From Lishizhenia tianjinensis (lineage in GTDB: Bacteria; Bacteroidota; Bacteroidia; Flavobacteriales_D; Crocinitomicaceae), in the NCBI GenBank assembly GCA_945902115.1, contig CAMDLY010000021.1:1-38886 (forward strand): a stretch of DNA of 38,886 bases, written 5' to 3'. The notes beneath the pieces were generated by a model. It had not been told where the DNA came from and ran no database searches. It saw only the letters and a program-made list of their open reading frames with translations. Positions 1 to 8,696 of this stretch are shown here, piece by piece. The position numbers and the translations under genes were made by a program. The first letter of the stretch is position 1, and every line of letters begins with the position of its first letter.

Positions 1-764
1 TTGATTCAGTAGACAAATTTTTTCTTAATTCCGAAATAGGAGTTGAGGCTTCAGGAATTTATTATATTGCATTAACTTTTGCCGCCATATTTTCTAGTGT
101 AAAGGAATCTATTATAAGTGCGTTGACTCCATGGGTTTACTCTAAAATAAATTCCCAGGTTCATGCTATATCTAAAGCTTTTAATATGGTTATTGTTATC
201 ATCGGATTTATCGGCATTTGCGTAAGTTTTTTAGCCAATGATATTTTGACCATTCTTTCTAGTAATTCAGAGTTATTAGCTGCGAGCAAATACATACCAT
301 TAGTCGTAATTAGTTTTTACATCATATTTTTGGGCCAGTTGTTAAACATAAAGACTTACTATTTCGGCAATTACAGTAAATTATTATTTATTGCAACGTT
401 TATAGGAATTATTGTGGAAATAATATCTTGTTACTTTCTCATTCCAGAATATAAAATTCTTGGTGCAGCTTTATCAAGAATTCTTGCTTTTTCTGCACAG
501 ACACTTCTTTTTTTATATTTCAGTCGTTTAGAAAAAGAATCCATTGGATTATATAACTACAATTTTTTATTTTTATGTCTTATACTAATGTCAGTAATTA
601 TTGTTTTACCATTTTTCATCGAACTAAAAGTCAATTTATTCATTAGTATTATCATCAAATCTTCAGTTTTACTTTTAATATTTGGAATCATTCTTTTTGC
701 ATTCAAGAAAGATTTCCAAACCTTTATTAAATTATTCCGGGGTAAAAATATTGATGCTACTTAA
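1..764 (+). CDS. Oligosaccharide flippase (Wzx-like), 3' part only
   Basis: The reading frame is open from base 3 to the stop at 764, so the gene begins upstream of the window; the ATG at 123 is internal. About 253 C-terminal residues are visible. They are strongly hydrophobic, with about six to seven membrane segments separated by short polar loops, and end in a lysine-rich tail. The stretch before the internal Met (a GIYYIA-type helix, then a TPWVYSKI segment) has the feel of the polysaccharide biosynthesis C-terminal domain of MOP-superfamily flippases. The family moves lipid-linked glycan repeat units across the inner membrane. It faces asnB with only one base between the two stop codons. 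Family assignment is by hydropathy, motif feel and context, so it is moderate. Confidence 0.72.
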   Translation, partial: DSVDKFFLNSEIGVEASGIYYIALTFAAIFSSVKESIISALTPWVYSKINSQVHAISKAFNMVIVIIGFIGICVSFLANDILTILSSNSELLAASKYIPLVVISFYIIFLGQLLNIKTYYFGNYSKLLFIATFIGIIVEIISCYFLIPEYKILGAALSRILAFSAQTLLFLYFSRLEKESIGLYNYNFLFLCLILMSVIIVLPFFIELKVNLFISIIIKSSVLLLIFGIILFAFKKDFQTFIKLFRGKNIDAT

Positions 765-765
765 A

Positions 766-2580
766 TTACAAATTTGATGCATTTTCAATTAATTTATATA
801 CCATAATATATTGCCATGTTTTATTGTCGTCAGCTGCTGAAATTATTTTTTCTTTTTTGAGTTTTTTTATACTTTCATTTTTTAAGTCTATTACATTTTT
901 GTCCAAGAGCCAGTCTTCGGGAGCTTGAAATCCTTTTTTATCTTTACGCCAAGATATTTCGTTGGGTAAAATACCATTCATGCTATCCCTTAATATTTTT
1001 TTTGACCATCCATTATTCAATTTAAAATTTGAAGGCAAACTGAAGGCAAATTCTACCAATTCGTGAGATAGGTAAGGTAGTCTTACCTCTCGAGAAAAAG
1101 CCATTGCATTTCTATCGGAATACCTCAATAACTTACCGAGGCCATAGTGAAATGTATCAGAGTATAAAAAAGAATTGAGATCAGTAAATAGTTTAAAGGG
1201 TGTTGGGCTTTTCTTATGGTGATTTAAAAACTCCTTATTAAAGTCAAGAGTATTGTTATTCGTTCTGTATGGTCTGATTAAATTTCCTATTTTTTGTTTT
1301 ATGTTTGGAAATTTATTGTCAATAAAAAATGACTTTGGTAAATAATTTTTTAATCCTAAATCATTTTCAATGGCAAATAATTCCCTTTTAAAAGACGTTT
1401 TATCTTTTTTATAAAGTTCGTGAAGAAAAGGTAAGAAATACTTGTAATAACCTGCTAAAGTTTCGTCTGCTCCCTGACCATCAATTAGTACAGTAACATT
1501 TTGTTCGTTGGCCTTTTTCATGACTTCCCATTGTGCAAGTATACTTGTTGATCCAAAAGGTTCCTCTTGATGATGAAAAACCTTATCTAATTCATTTATT
1601 AACGTCTGACTTGAAGGCCAAGTGTAGTGAGAATTAAAATTAAATTTTTGTTTAACATGGTTTATATAATTACCCTCATCATAATTTTGATCCTTAAATC
1701 TCGCTGTAAATGTGTTCAATGTTTGATTGGGGAAAAGAGTTGTAATGCTTGCTACCAATGCAGAGGAGTCTAGTCCTCCAGAAAAGGAGGTTCCTACCTC
1801 GACGTCTGATCTCATTCTTCTTAGAATAGAAGTATTTAAAAGTTCTTTGAAATATTCTATACTTTCTGCATTACTCAGTTTTGTCTGTTTATTTATATCA
1901 ATATCCCAATATTTATTTTTGACTATTTTTCCGTTTAAATCAATGGTAAAATAATGAGCTGGCGGCAATTGATGGATTTCTTCGTAAAAAGTTCGTGTCT
2001 TGTCATCTGGGGCTTCAACAATATCGTAGGCCAAATAATTATAAATCATTTTGGAAGATGTGTTTTTCTGAATATTACAGGAAAAAATGGCCTTCATTTC
2101 AGACGCAAAGATGAATTTTGATTCGTTCTTAAAAAAGAAAAACGGTTTTTCTCCGAATCTATCTCTTGCACAAAATAATTTCTTCTTTAGTTCATCCCAA
2201 ATCACAAAAGCAAACATTCCATCAAAAAATTTAACACATTCTTCTCCATATGCCAAATAGGCTGCTAATATTACCTCAGTGTCCGTATCTGTCTGGAATA
2301 TATATCCCTTTAGTTTTAGGCTATTTTTTAATTCTACATAATTGTAAATCTCCCCATTAAATGTTATTGTATTTTGATTGTATGTCATAGGTTGTGCTCC
2401 ATTTTTCGATAAATCGAGAATAGAAAGTCTCCTATGTCCGAAGCCAATGTTATTTTCTTGATTGACCCAATGACCTTCTCCGTCAGGTCCTCTGTGAGAT
2501 ATGGTATCAGTCATTCTTTTAAGGTCGACTTTATTTATTTTCGAACCGTCAAAACTTATAATTCCAGCTATTCCACACAT
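766..2580 (-). CDS. asnB: Asparagine synthase, glutamine-hydrolysing
   Basis: This 604-residue protein starts MCGIAGI, so the N-terminal nucleophile Cys2 of the class II glutaminase is present after Met removal. The glutaminase domain (about 1-210) carries the usual SHRGPDGEG and GHRRLSI blocks. The synthetase domain carries the pyrophosphatase loop SGGLDSS at about residues 266-272. Family members transfer glutamine amide nitrogen to aspartate through an adenylate. In surface-polysaccharide loci, paralogues are thought to amidate sugar acids or related intermediates. Here it is the last gene of the minus-strand glycan series, 10 bp after the glycosyltransferase, so a role in glycan modification is as plausible as asparagine supply. 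Length is normal and no key residue is missing. Confidence 0.93.
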   Translation of the reverse strand: MCGIAGIISFDGSKINKVDLKRMTDTISHRGPDGEGHWVNQENNIGFGHRRLSILDLSKNGAQPMTYNQNTITFNGEIYNYVELKNSLKLKGYIFQTDTDTEVILAAYLAYGEECVKFFDGMFAFVIWDELKKKLFCARDRFGEKPFFFFKNESKFIFASEMKAIFSCNIQKNTSSKMIYNYLAYDIVEAPDDKTRTFYEEIHQLPPAHYFTIDLNGKIVKNKYWDIDINKQTKLSNAESIEYFKELLNTSILRRMRSDVEVGTSFSGGLDSSALVASITTLFPNQTLNTFTARFKDQNYDEGNYINHVKQKFNFNSHYTWPSSQTLINELDKVFHHQEEPFGSTSILAQWEVMKKANEQNVTVLIDGQGADETLAGYYKYFLPFLHELYKKDKTSFKRELFAIENDLGLKNYLPKSFFIDNKFPNIKQKIGNLIRPYRTNNNTLDFNKEFLNHHKKSPTPFKLFTDLNSFLYSDTFHYGLGKLLRYSDRNAMAFSREVRLPYLSHELVEFAFSLPSNFKLNNGWSKKILRDSMNGILPNEISWRKDKKGFQAPEDWLLDKNVIDLKNESIKKLKKEKIISAADDNKTWQYIMVYKLIENASNL

Positions 2581-2590
2581 TTTGAATGCA

Positions 2591-3670
2591 TTATTTCTCT
2601 ATTAAAATTTTATTAAAAAACTCATCTGTACTCCACATTAAATCCTCGTTGTCCGGGATAAAATTTAGCATCTGTTTGTCCATTCTATCAATGCGAGTAT
2701 AAATTTTGTTGTCCACATAAATTATTTCAAATCGCTGGTCCTTCTTTTCAATTTCATCTCTAAGCACTTTAGGGTATTTCCCGAATTTAGTTACATTCAT
2801 TTTTTCAAAATTTTGGACGCATTGTCTTTGATACCTATATTTTACCTTACAAACTTCAGTTGTGTCAAATAAAAACATATTTCTTTCTTTTACGAATTCA
2901 ATATAGGATTCAATATTAGAAGGACGCTGCTTGTCTTTGTATAAATTGTATTTTTCTCTCCACCTAAAATAATGAAATCGATGAATTAAATTTTCATCAG
3001 CCTTTAATCCCTCGCAATGAAAATAATAATTAACTCTTTCTTTTTTCAGAAGATAGTATTTTGGAACTTTAATCGTGTCAAATTTCCCATACTCTTTGTA
3101 ATAAATATCTTTATTAAACCACATTAAAATTGGTTCGCCTACATCCCAATCTTTACCTTTAGCAACATGGCGTAAATCACCTGAAAGGTTAATTCTTGGA
3201 AGTTGGATAGCTCTTGGAGTATTGTCTTTCAAAACTTTCTCTCTCAATTTTTTCATATCAAACTCTCCGTCTGTTTGAGCTATCATATCGGCATCCCATC
3301 TCAGATGCCATTGGTATTTTGTAGCGTTTAATCCAGCTTCTCTGCAATCACCCAGAAGAGCTCCCGGTAATACAATAATATCAATTTCAATTTTTAACGA
3401 ATGCTTTTCTTGAAAAGATTGAGCAATGCTAAGTGAAGAGTCTTCGGATCCATTATCGATAATTATAATTTGGTCTGCAAAACCTATCAGACTCTCAAGG
3501 CAAAAAGGGAGAGTATACTCTTCATTTTTCATGGCTACAACAGCTGATATCCCATTTTTTAGAGGGGTGCCGTTTCGAGATACATTTATTTTATTTTTTT
3601 TAAATTGGTAAACAAATAAAAAAATGAATGGTCTAAAAACTAATCGAAAGATAATTTTTAAATTTTTCAT
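2591..3670 (-). CDS. Glycosyltransferase family 2
   Basis: A 359-residue GT-A fold glycosyltransferase. The N-terminus has a short hydrophobic segment (about 8-20), then the GT2 core: AVVAMKNEE at about 43-51, the nucleotide-sugar-binding IIIIDNGSEDSS region at about 70-82, and WDADM at about 125-129, whose DAD is the metal-binding DxD. The C-terminal part (about 200-359) is basic and aromatic-rich. It should transfer one sugar from a nucleotide donor onto a growing lipid-linked glycan at the cytoplasmic membrane. Donor and acceptor cannot be told from sequence. It lies between the epimerases and asnB and is the only intact glycosyltransferase in the window, so others must lie outside. Confidence 0.88.
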   Translation of the reverse strand: MKNLKIIFRLVFRPFIFLFVYQFKKNKINVSRNGTPLKNGISAVVAMKNEEYTLPFCLESLIGFADQIIIIDNGSEDSSLSIAQSFQEKHSLKIEIDIIVLPGALLGDCREAGLNATKYQWHLRWDADMIAQTDGEFDMKKLREKVLKDNTPRAIQLPRINLSGDLRHVAKGKDWDVGEPILMWFNKDIYYKEYGKFDTIKVPKYYLLKKERVNYYFHCEGLKADENLIHRFHYFRWREKYNLYKDKQRPSNIESYIEFVKERNMFLFDTTEVCKVKYRYQRQCVQNFEKMNVTKFGKYPKVLRDEIEKKDQRFEIIYVDNKIYTRIDRMDKQMLNFIPDNEDLMWSTDEFFNKILIEK

Positions 3671-3800
3671 GCTTTCTAAAAACTATTGCTTTTAAGATTT
3701 ATAATCTCCATGAATTTTTTGATCTAAATTCCAAACTGTTGTTTTTTTGATAATAATTTCAATCAAATAAAAACTCTCAATTAGTTTCACTTTAGATTTA

Positions 3801-3912
3801 CTATATAAATGCTTTGCAAAAGGTCCGGTGTCTTAGAAATTCTTCGAATTCAAAATTTTTATTTTCCTCTAAAAACTCGTAAAGCGCTCTTTGTTTTCCT
3901 ATATCTTGGATG
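3801..3912 (-). pseudogene. Possible coding remnant between epimerase and glycosyltransferase
   Basis: About 37 codons downstream of the epimerase, in another frame, stay open to a TAG at 3801-3803 and read like protein (acidic and aromatic: ...ALYEFLEENKNFEFEEF...). There is no ATG and no recognised family. It may be the tail of a gene lost by deletion in this variable locus, or chance. Low confidence. Confidence 0.2.
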
Positions 3913-4846
3913 CTAATTGATTTTCATACCATTCAATAGTTTTGCTTAGGCCTTCCTTCAGAGAAAACTTTGCCTTGAAGCCAATTTCTCTTTCTGTTAC
4001 CGATGTGTCTAGTATTCTTCTAGGTTGGCCATTTGGCTTTGTTGTATCCCATAATAAATCAAAATGGCCACCCGTTAATCCATTTATGGTTTCTGCAAGC
4101 TCTTTTATAGATACTTCAAGGCCACTACCAACATTCAATGCAACTACAGATGAATTAGATTTCAGAGCTTGCACCAATGCATCTGCTGCATCTTCTACAT
4201 ATAATAAATCCCTTGTAGGATTTCCATCACCCCATAAAGTAACTTGCTTATCTCCATTTTCAATAGCTTCTTTGAACTTCACAATTAGTGCTGGAGCAAC
4301 ATGTGAACGGGTCTTTTCAAAATGATCGCCAGGTCCATATAAATTTGTAAATAATAATACTTGCGAATCTAAACCATATTGATTTTTATAAGCTTCCCCT
4401 TGCACAATCAACATTTTTTTTGACATACCATAATGGGAGTTTACTTCTTCCGGGTAACCATCCCAAATTTCTGATTCTTTAAATGGAACTTTAGCAAACT
4501 TAGGGTAGCTACATACAGTACCTACCGAAATAACTTTTTTTACCTTATTCAAATAGGCCGAATGTAAAACATTGGTATTCATCATTATATTATCATAATA
4601 AATACTTCCCTGATTATTCCTAGTAAATTCTATTCCTCCAGTGATACCGGCTATATGCACAATGTAATCGGCACCTATAAAAGCACGATTGGCATCATCT
4701 AATTTTCTTAAATCACACTCCTTGGAACGCACCAGTCTAACCTCTTTGAATTGTAAATCAGATTGTTTTAACTTGTCTAAAAAAACTTTACCGACGAACC
4801 CAGTACCCCCGGTTACTACTAAAATACTATTGCTATAATCTGTCAT
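3899..4846 (-). CDS. GDP-L-fucose synthase-like NAD(P)-dependent epimerase/reductase
   Basis: This 315-residue extended SDR has the dinucleotide loop GGTGFVG at about 13-19 and the YxxxK pair in SHYGMSKK. Two blocks are typical of GDP-4-keto-6-deoxymannose epimerase/reductases: CSYPKFA, with the cysteine proposed as acid/base, and NLYGPGDHFEKTRSHVAPALI, with the conserved SHV histidine. With gmd two genes upstream in the same operon, it most likely turns GDP-4-keto-6-deoxymannose into GDP-L-fucose or a related GDP-6-deoxyhexose. It is more diverged than housekeeping Fcl proteins, so another GDP-deoxysugar remains possible and no symbol is given. Its start overlaps the upstream epimerase gene by 14 bp. 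Confidence 0.82.
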   Translation of the reverse strand: MTDYSNSILVVTGGTGFVGKVFLDKLKQSDLQFKEVRLVRSKECDLRKLDDANRAFIGADYIVHIAGITGGIEFTRNNQGSIYYDNIMMNTNVLHSAYLNKVKKVISVGTVCSYPKFAKVPFKESEIWDGYPEEVNSHYGMSKKMLIVQGEAYKNQYGLDSQVLLFTNLYGPGDHFEKTRSHVAPALIVKFKEAIENGDKQVTLWGDGNPTRDLLYVEDAADALVQALKSNSSVVALNVGSGLEVSIKELAETINGLTGGHFDLLWDTTKPNGQPRRILDTSVTEREIGFKAKFSLKEGLSKTIEWYENQLASKI

Positions 4847-5555
4847 TTTTTTTTGAAATTAAGCTATGAATATATGGGATTATTTCTTTTGCTTCGGGAA
4901 AGTCACTTTTTGGATATTCAGTGGTTTGATGTTCTATTCTGTTTCCGAATTGCACTTTTAAATTGAAGTATTTCGCAATTTCACCAATACTAATTGTATC
5001 CTTTGCGCCAATTTCTATAATTCCCGTTTCGTCAATATATTTTAAAATTAATTTTGATGCAGTCTCTGTGGCAATGTAATTAAACGCCGAATCTGAAGTC
5101 ATAAATACTTCATTGCCCTCAATCATATCAAAAATTACTCCCTTGTCTAATCCTTCGCCAAATAGACCACCTAATCTAAAAATGACATTTTCTGAACTAT
5201 AGTCGCTTACTAAAACCTCTGCGAGATGCTTATGTCTCCCATAAGTATGATTAGTTTGTAATCTTGCAGAAACACTACTAATTAATGCAATTTTTTTAAA
5301 TTTCCAATTATATAAAATATCGGCCGTTAATTTTACAGTTGCATCAAAATCATCAATCGGGTTATTTGCAGCCCACCACCTTTTTGAAGGCATTGCACTG
5401 TGAATGATGATATCAAATTTTGTTTGTTGTTCTTTTATTAATTCATAGTTATTACTTACAACTTGAACTACATCATTTTTTCCGGATTGTAAAAATGCTT
5501 TTGTAATTGCTTTTCCAACAAAACCATTGGCCCCGATAATTGCAACTTTATTCAT
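4833..5555 (-). CDS. Short NAD-dependent sugar epimerase/dehydratase
   Basis: A 240-residue Rossmann protein of the extended SDR/NmrA type. The N-terminal dinucleotide loop GANGFVG is at about 8-14. ISSVSARL supplies the catalytic Ser region and TYGRHKHLAE the YxxxK pair. It is shorter than the usual 300-340 residues, with a reduced C-terminal substrate domain. Its substrate cannot be named. It sits between the cupin (6-bp gap) and the GDP-fucose-synthase-like gene (14-bp overlap), so it probably works on the same GDP-keto-deoxysugar intermediate or makes a second sugar. Confidence 0.8.
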   Translation of the reverse strand: MNKVAIIGANGFVGKAITKAFLQSGKNDVVQVVSNNYELIKEQQTKFDIIIHSAMPSKRWWAANNPIDDFDATVKLTADILYNWKFKKIALISSVSARLQTNHTYGRHKHLAEVLVSDYSSENVIFRLGGLFGEGLDKGVIFDMIEGNEVFMTSDSAFNYIATETASKLILKYIDETGIIEIGAKDTISIGEIAKYFNLKVQFGNRIEHQTTEYPKSDFPEAKEIIPYIHSLISKKNDRL

Positions 5556-5560
5556 ACATA

Positions 5561-6043
5561 TTATTTGTTATCAGAATTCGCAATAGGATAGGCAGTGGAA
5601 TCGTTACTACTATTAATGATATGTTCAAAGACTATTGGCGGGTTACAATCATCCCATCTTTTTGTTAAAAATGCCATTGCAGTTGTATATTCTATAGCGT
5701 AAAATGCATGTGGAATTCCAATTGGAACTCTCAAACATTGTCCCTTAGATAAATGAAAAAATACTTCTTTACCCTCTTTATCTCTAGATACCATTACACC
5801 AAAACCTTCTACAACCATAAAATATTCTACAAACTCACCATGATAATGATTACCCCTAATTTTATTTGGATGAAAAATAAGCATGTTAAACTCCATAATT
5901 GGCTCAGGAGGAACCCAAGTAAATATCCCACCTCTACTATCTCTAACGGTTTGTAAGTTACAAGATGGATTAAACCTAACAATTCTTTCGTCTGAGAAAT
6001 CGTCATTTGTAGGCACAATGGCATTAGGACTAACTGTACTCAT
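5561..6043 (-). CDS. Cupin, possible sugar isomerase/epimerase
   Basis: A 160-residue single-domain cupin. The first cupin block is GNHYHGEFVEYFMVVEG, giving the His-x-His and Glu metal or substrate ligands. The second block contains VPIGIPHAFYAIE with the later His. It resembles the small cupins of polysaccharide loci (WxcM/FdtA-like keto-isomerases and RmlC-like 3,5-epimerases) rather than full-length RmlC. It likely isomerises or epimerises the nucleotide-linked keto-deoxysugar made by Gmd, whose gene lies immediately upstream. Exact chemistry is not determined by sequence. Confidence 0.75.
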   Translation of the reverse strand: MSTVSPNAIVPTNDDFSDERIVRFNPSCNLQTVRDSRGGIFTWVPPEPIMEFNMLIFHPNKIRGNHYHGEFVEYFMVVEGFGVMVSRDKEGKEVFFHLSKGQCLRVPIGIPHAFYAIEYTTAMAFLTKRWDDCNPPIVFEHIINSSNDSTAYPIANSDNK

Positions 6044-6104
6044 ATATTTTTTAAAGTTTATAAAACACTCTTGGTATATTGCTATGTTTACAAAAAAAAA
6101 CTAA

Positions 6105-7193
6105 TTATAATCCACTTTGCTTGATATATAATTCCTTTTTAAATAAAGAAATATCGCAAGCTACCATCTCTTTAACTAATGCCGCTAAATCATATTTAGG
6201 TTTCCATCCTAATTTAGTCATAGCTTTTGTTGGGTCCCCTAATAATAGGTCAACTTCGGTTGGTCGATAATATTTTGGATGGACTTTGACAATAATTCTG
6301 CCTTCTTCTAATTTATATTCCCCAGTGTTTTTGAAAACATAACCTTGCTCAAATTCACCTTTGCCTCTAAATGCAACTTCAACTCCCAATTCAGCAAAAC
6401 TCATTTTCACAAATTCACGAATAGTGGTTGTAACTCCAGTTGCTAAGACAAAGTCCTCTGGTTTTTCTTGTTGCAATATCAAATACATTCCTTCTATATA
6501 ATCTTTTGCATGACCCCAGTCTCTTTTGGCATCCAAATTACCCAAATATAAAAACTCTTCCATTCCTAGTGCGATTTTTGATGCTGCTCTTGTAATTTTT
6601 CTTGTAACAAAGGTTTCCCCCCTTTGTGGGGACTCATGATTAAACAATATACCATTACAAGCATACATGTTATAGGCTTCTCTATAATTTACAGTAATCC
6701 AATAGGCATACAATTTTGCAACAGCATAAGGAGAACGAGGATAAAATGGAGTAGTTTCAGATTGTGGGACTGCTTGTACTAAACCATATAATTCAGAAGT
6801 GGATGCTTGATATATTCTAGTTTTCTCGGTTAATCCCAATAAACGAACTGCTTCTAAAATCCTAAGTGTACCAATACCATCTGCATTTGCAGTATATTCA
6901 GGTTCTTCAAAACTAACCTGCACATGACTCATTGCAGCCAAATTGTAAATTTCATCGGGTTGAACTTCCTGTATAATACGAATTAAATTCGTACTGTCAG
7001 TTAAATCACCATAATGCAAATGAAGGTGCCTATCTGGGATGTTTGAGTCCTCGTAAATATGGTCAATTCTTTGTGTATTAAACAATGAGGTTCTTCGTTT
7101 AATACCGTGTACTTCATACCCTTTGTTCAATAAAAATTCTGCTAAATAGGCTCCGTCTTGCCCAGTAATTCCAGTAATAATTGCTTTTTTCAC
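6105..7193 (-). CDS. gmd: GDP-mannose 4,6-dehydratase
   Basis: A 362-residue extended SDR matching Gmd along its length. It has the cofactor loop [15 protein letters not shown] at the N-terminus, then HGIKRRTS, the HYGDLTDS block, [13 protein letters not shown], the active-site strand ASTSELYG, and [12 protein letters not shown] with the YxxxK pair. It converts GDP-D-mannose to GDP-4-keto-6-deoxymannose, the branch point to GDP-L-fucose, GDP-D-rhamnose and GDP-perosamine. The enzyme is cytoplasmic, NADP-dependent and normally a dimer or tetramer. Downstream genes in the same direction act on its product. The 583 bp upstream hold a dead permease gene. Confidence 0.96.
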   Translation of the reverse strand: MKKAIITGITGQDGAYLAEFLLNKGYEVHGIKRRTSLFNTQRIDHIYEDSNIPDRHLHLHYGDLTDSTNLIRIIQEVQPDEIYNLAAMSHVQVSFEEPEYTANADGIGTLRILEAVRLLGLTEKTRIYQASTSELYGLVQAVPQSETTPFYPRSPYAVAKLYAYWITVNYREAYNMYACNGILFNHESPQRGETFVTRKITRAASKIALGMEEFLYLGNLDAKRDWGHAKDYIEGMYLILQQEKPEDFVLATGVTTTIREFVKMSFAELGVEVAFRGKGEFEQGYVFKNTGEYKLEEGRIIVKVHPKYYRPTEVDLLLGDPTKAMTKLGWKPKYDLAALVKEMVACDISLFKKELYIKQSGL

Positions 7194-7211
7194 TTTATTC
7201 TATTTAACTTT

Positions 7212-7769
7212 TTATATTTTAAGTGGCCAAGAAGAAGACAGAATCTTTCCTCCCAGTCCATCTATCAAATCAACCCGCAATTCTTCACAAATTGGTCTTT
7301 CTGGAATTGTATCATTATTTTGATCGCCTCCATTTGCAAATGCAAGTTGATACTCATTAACAAATTGATTAAAAATAATTTTAATTGACTCTACAACTGT
7401 TCTATCCTTGTCTATAGAAAGAAAACACATATCAACTAACCTAAAGCTTTCAACTATAAAAACCCTCTCATTCTCATCTTGAAAGTCCTTAGACCCTTTT
7501 AATGCTCTTTTCTTAATATTAACTAAAAGGAATATAAAAATAATAAATAACGCAACGAGATTTCCAAAAACGAAAAAATTAACTAATGCTGTAAAAATTG
7601 GTTTTATAACGAAAAATATTGGACCAAGAATCCTTTGTCTTTAGCTGGTAACAAAATCGCTGTATAGGAACATACTAAACAAATATCTGTTGCTGCAGAT
7701 GGATTTGAAATCTATCTCGAATAGTGATCGTTTTGGTTTAATTATGAGGTCCTAGTCTTCTTTGATTTT
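7212..7769 (-). pseudogene. Decayed Wzm-type polysaccharide ABC transporter permease
   Basis: Reading the minus strand from 7769, one frame gives KIKED-stop-DLIIKPKRSLFEIDFKSI, then DFVTS-stop-RQRILGPIFFVIKPI and FFVFGN. This is the N-terminus of ABC-2 permeases of the Wzm family, which read about E-D-W-D-L-I-I-K-P-K-R and D-F-V-x-x-Y-K-Q-T-I-L-G-P. A TAG at 7752-7754 replaces the Trp, a TAA at 7641-7643 replaces the Tyr, and no start codon remains. After VFGN the family match is lost. The same frame stays open for about 115 more codons to 7212 with one hydrophobic stretch and an unrecognised polar tail, so a deletion probably joined two gene fragments. No Wzt ATPase is present in the window. 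It occupies the gap between the methyltransferase and gmd. Confidence 0.75.
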
Positions 7770-7776
7770 GAGAAGA

Positions 7777-8685
7777 TTAATTATTCTTTCTTAAATAAAC
7801 TGTCAATTGCATTCCAGTATTTGTCTTTTTCATATACCATCTCAATAAAGGGTGAAGAAATCTGGGTATAAAATAAATTTCGCAAACCGAATACTCATAA
7901 TGATCAATGGAATAACCAATGCGATTTCCTAGAACCTGAAATGATTTGAGGTCAAATTCATATAAATGAAAAGGAACATGCATCGGACTAAGATTAGTTA
8001 CATAACTAGTTCCTCTTATTCGGAAATAAGCATTCATGTATTTTGAAATTAACCATTTAGATGACGGAACTTCTATATGTATTAAACCTCCTGGTTTCAA
8101 CCATTTTAGTGCTTTCTCTATGCAAAGTTTAGGACTGTACAAATGTTCTACAACAGCCCCAAAAGTTATAAAATCAAAAGAATTATCATCGTATTCCAAA
8201 TCTTCAATCGTTCCAAGCTTCAATCGTTCCGGGTCAATACCCATTTTATCGATTGCTCTTTCGTAAAAAGGAATGGAAGGTTCAAGTCCATAAGCCTCAA
8301 ATCCATAGTGCTTAAAAGACAACATAGCCTTTCCTAATCCAGCGCCTATATCCAAAGCTTTCATTCCATCCGAGAAATTGATTCTTGTTTTGACGAAATC
8401 TATTTGTGTTTTAAAATAAGTTGCAGTCCATTCAAAATAATGAGCTTTCCAATATTCTTCTGGGGGGGTGCCATAGTGGTCTTGAATATCTTTTGGAATA
8501 GGCTGAGGTGATGAATAGACTAGCCCACAATTTGTGCATCGAATTACACCAACAGCAATTCCAATCTTTGCTTTGGGATTCTTCCCTTGAGAGGTATTCA
8601 GACGCATGCCCATCACTTTGTGATTCGTTGATGGGATTCCACACATTTCACATGATGTTACATCTTTGAAATAATAGTTCTTCAT
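7777..8685 (-). CDS. SAM-dependent methyltransferase with N-terminal zinc-ribbon-like region
   Basis: A 302-residue class I methyltransferase. Two CxxC pairs near the N-terminus (Cys12/15 and Cys50/53) look like the putative zinc-binding module of sugar methyltransferases. Motif I is LDIGAGLGKA at 111-120, followed by GLEPS (acidic residue of motif post-I) and IHIEVPS. It probably methylates a sugar, methyl ester or chain end of the surface glycan. Methyltransferases often cap chains in ABC-exported O-antigens, which fits the adjacent dead Wzm permease. It lies 11 bp after cysN in the same direction. Confidence 0.83.
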   Translation of the reverse strand: MKNYYFKDVTSCEMCGIPSTNHKVMGMRLNTSQGKNPKAKIGIAVGVIRCTNCGLVYSSPQPIPKDIQDHYGTPPEEYWKAHYFEWTATYFKTQIDFVKTRINFSDGMKALDIGAGLGKAMLSFKHYGFEAYGLEPSIPFYERAIDKMGIDPERLKLGTIEDLEYDDNSFDFITFGAVVEHLYSPKLCIEKALKWLKPGGLIHIEVPSSKWLISKYMNAYFRIRGTSYVTNLSPMHVPFHLYEFDLKSFQVLGNRIGYSIDHYEYSVCEIYFIPRFLHPLLRWYMKKTNTGMQLTVYLRKNN

Positions 8686-8696
8686 GTCTTTTTTAA

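Noticed and set aside
3942..4325. 127-codon + strand frame opposite the GDP-fucose-synthase-like gene
   Set aside because: It lies wholly antisense to a conserved enzyme gene and its translation has no recognisable protein character.
7212..7430. 72-codon minus-strand frame as an independent gene
   Set aside because: The same frame continues upstream without a start into the permease remnant, so it is better read as part of a pseudogene.
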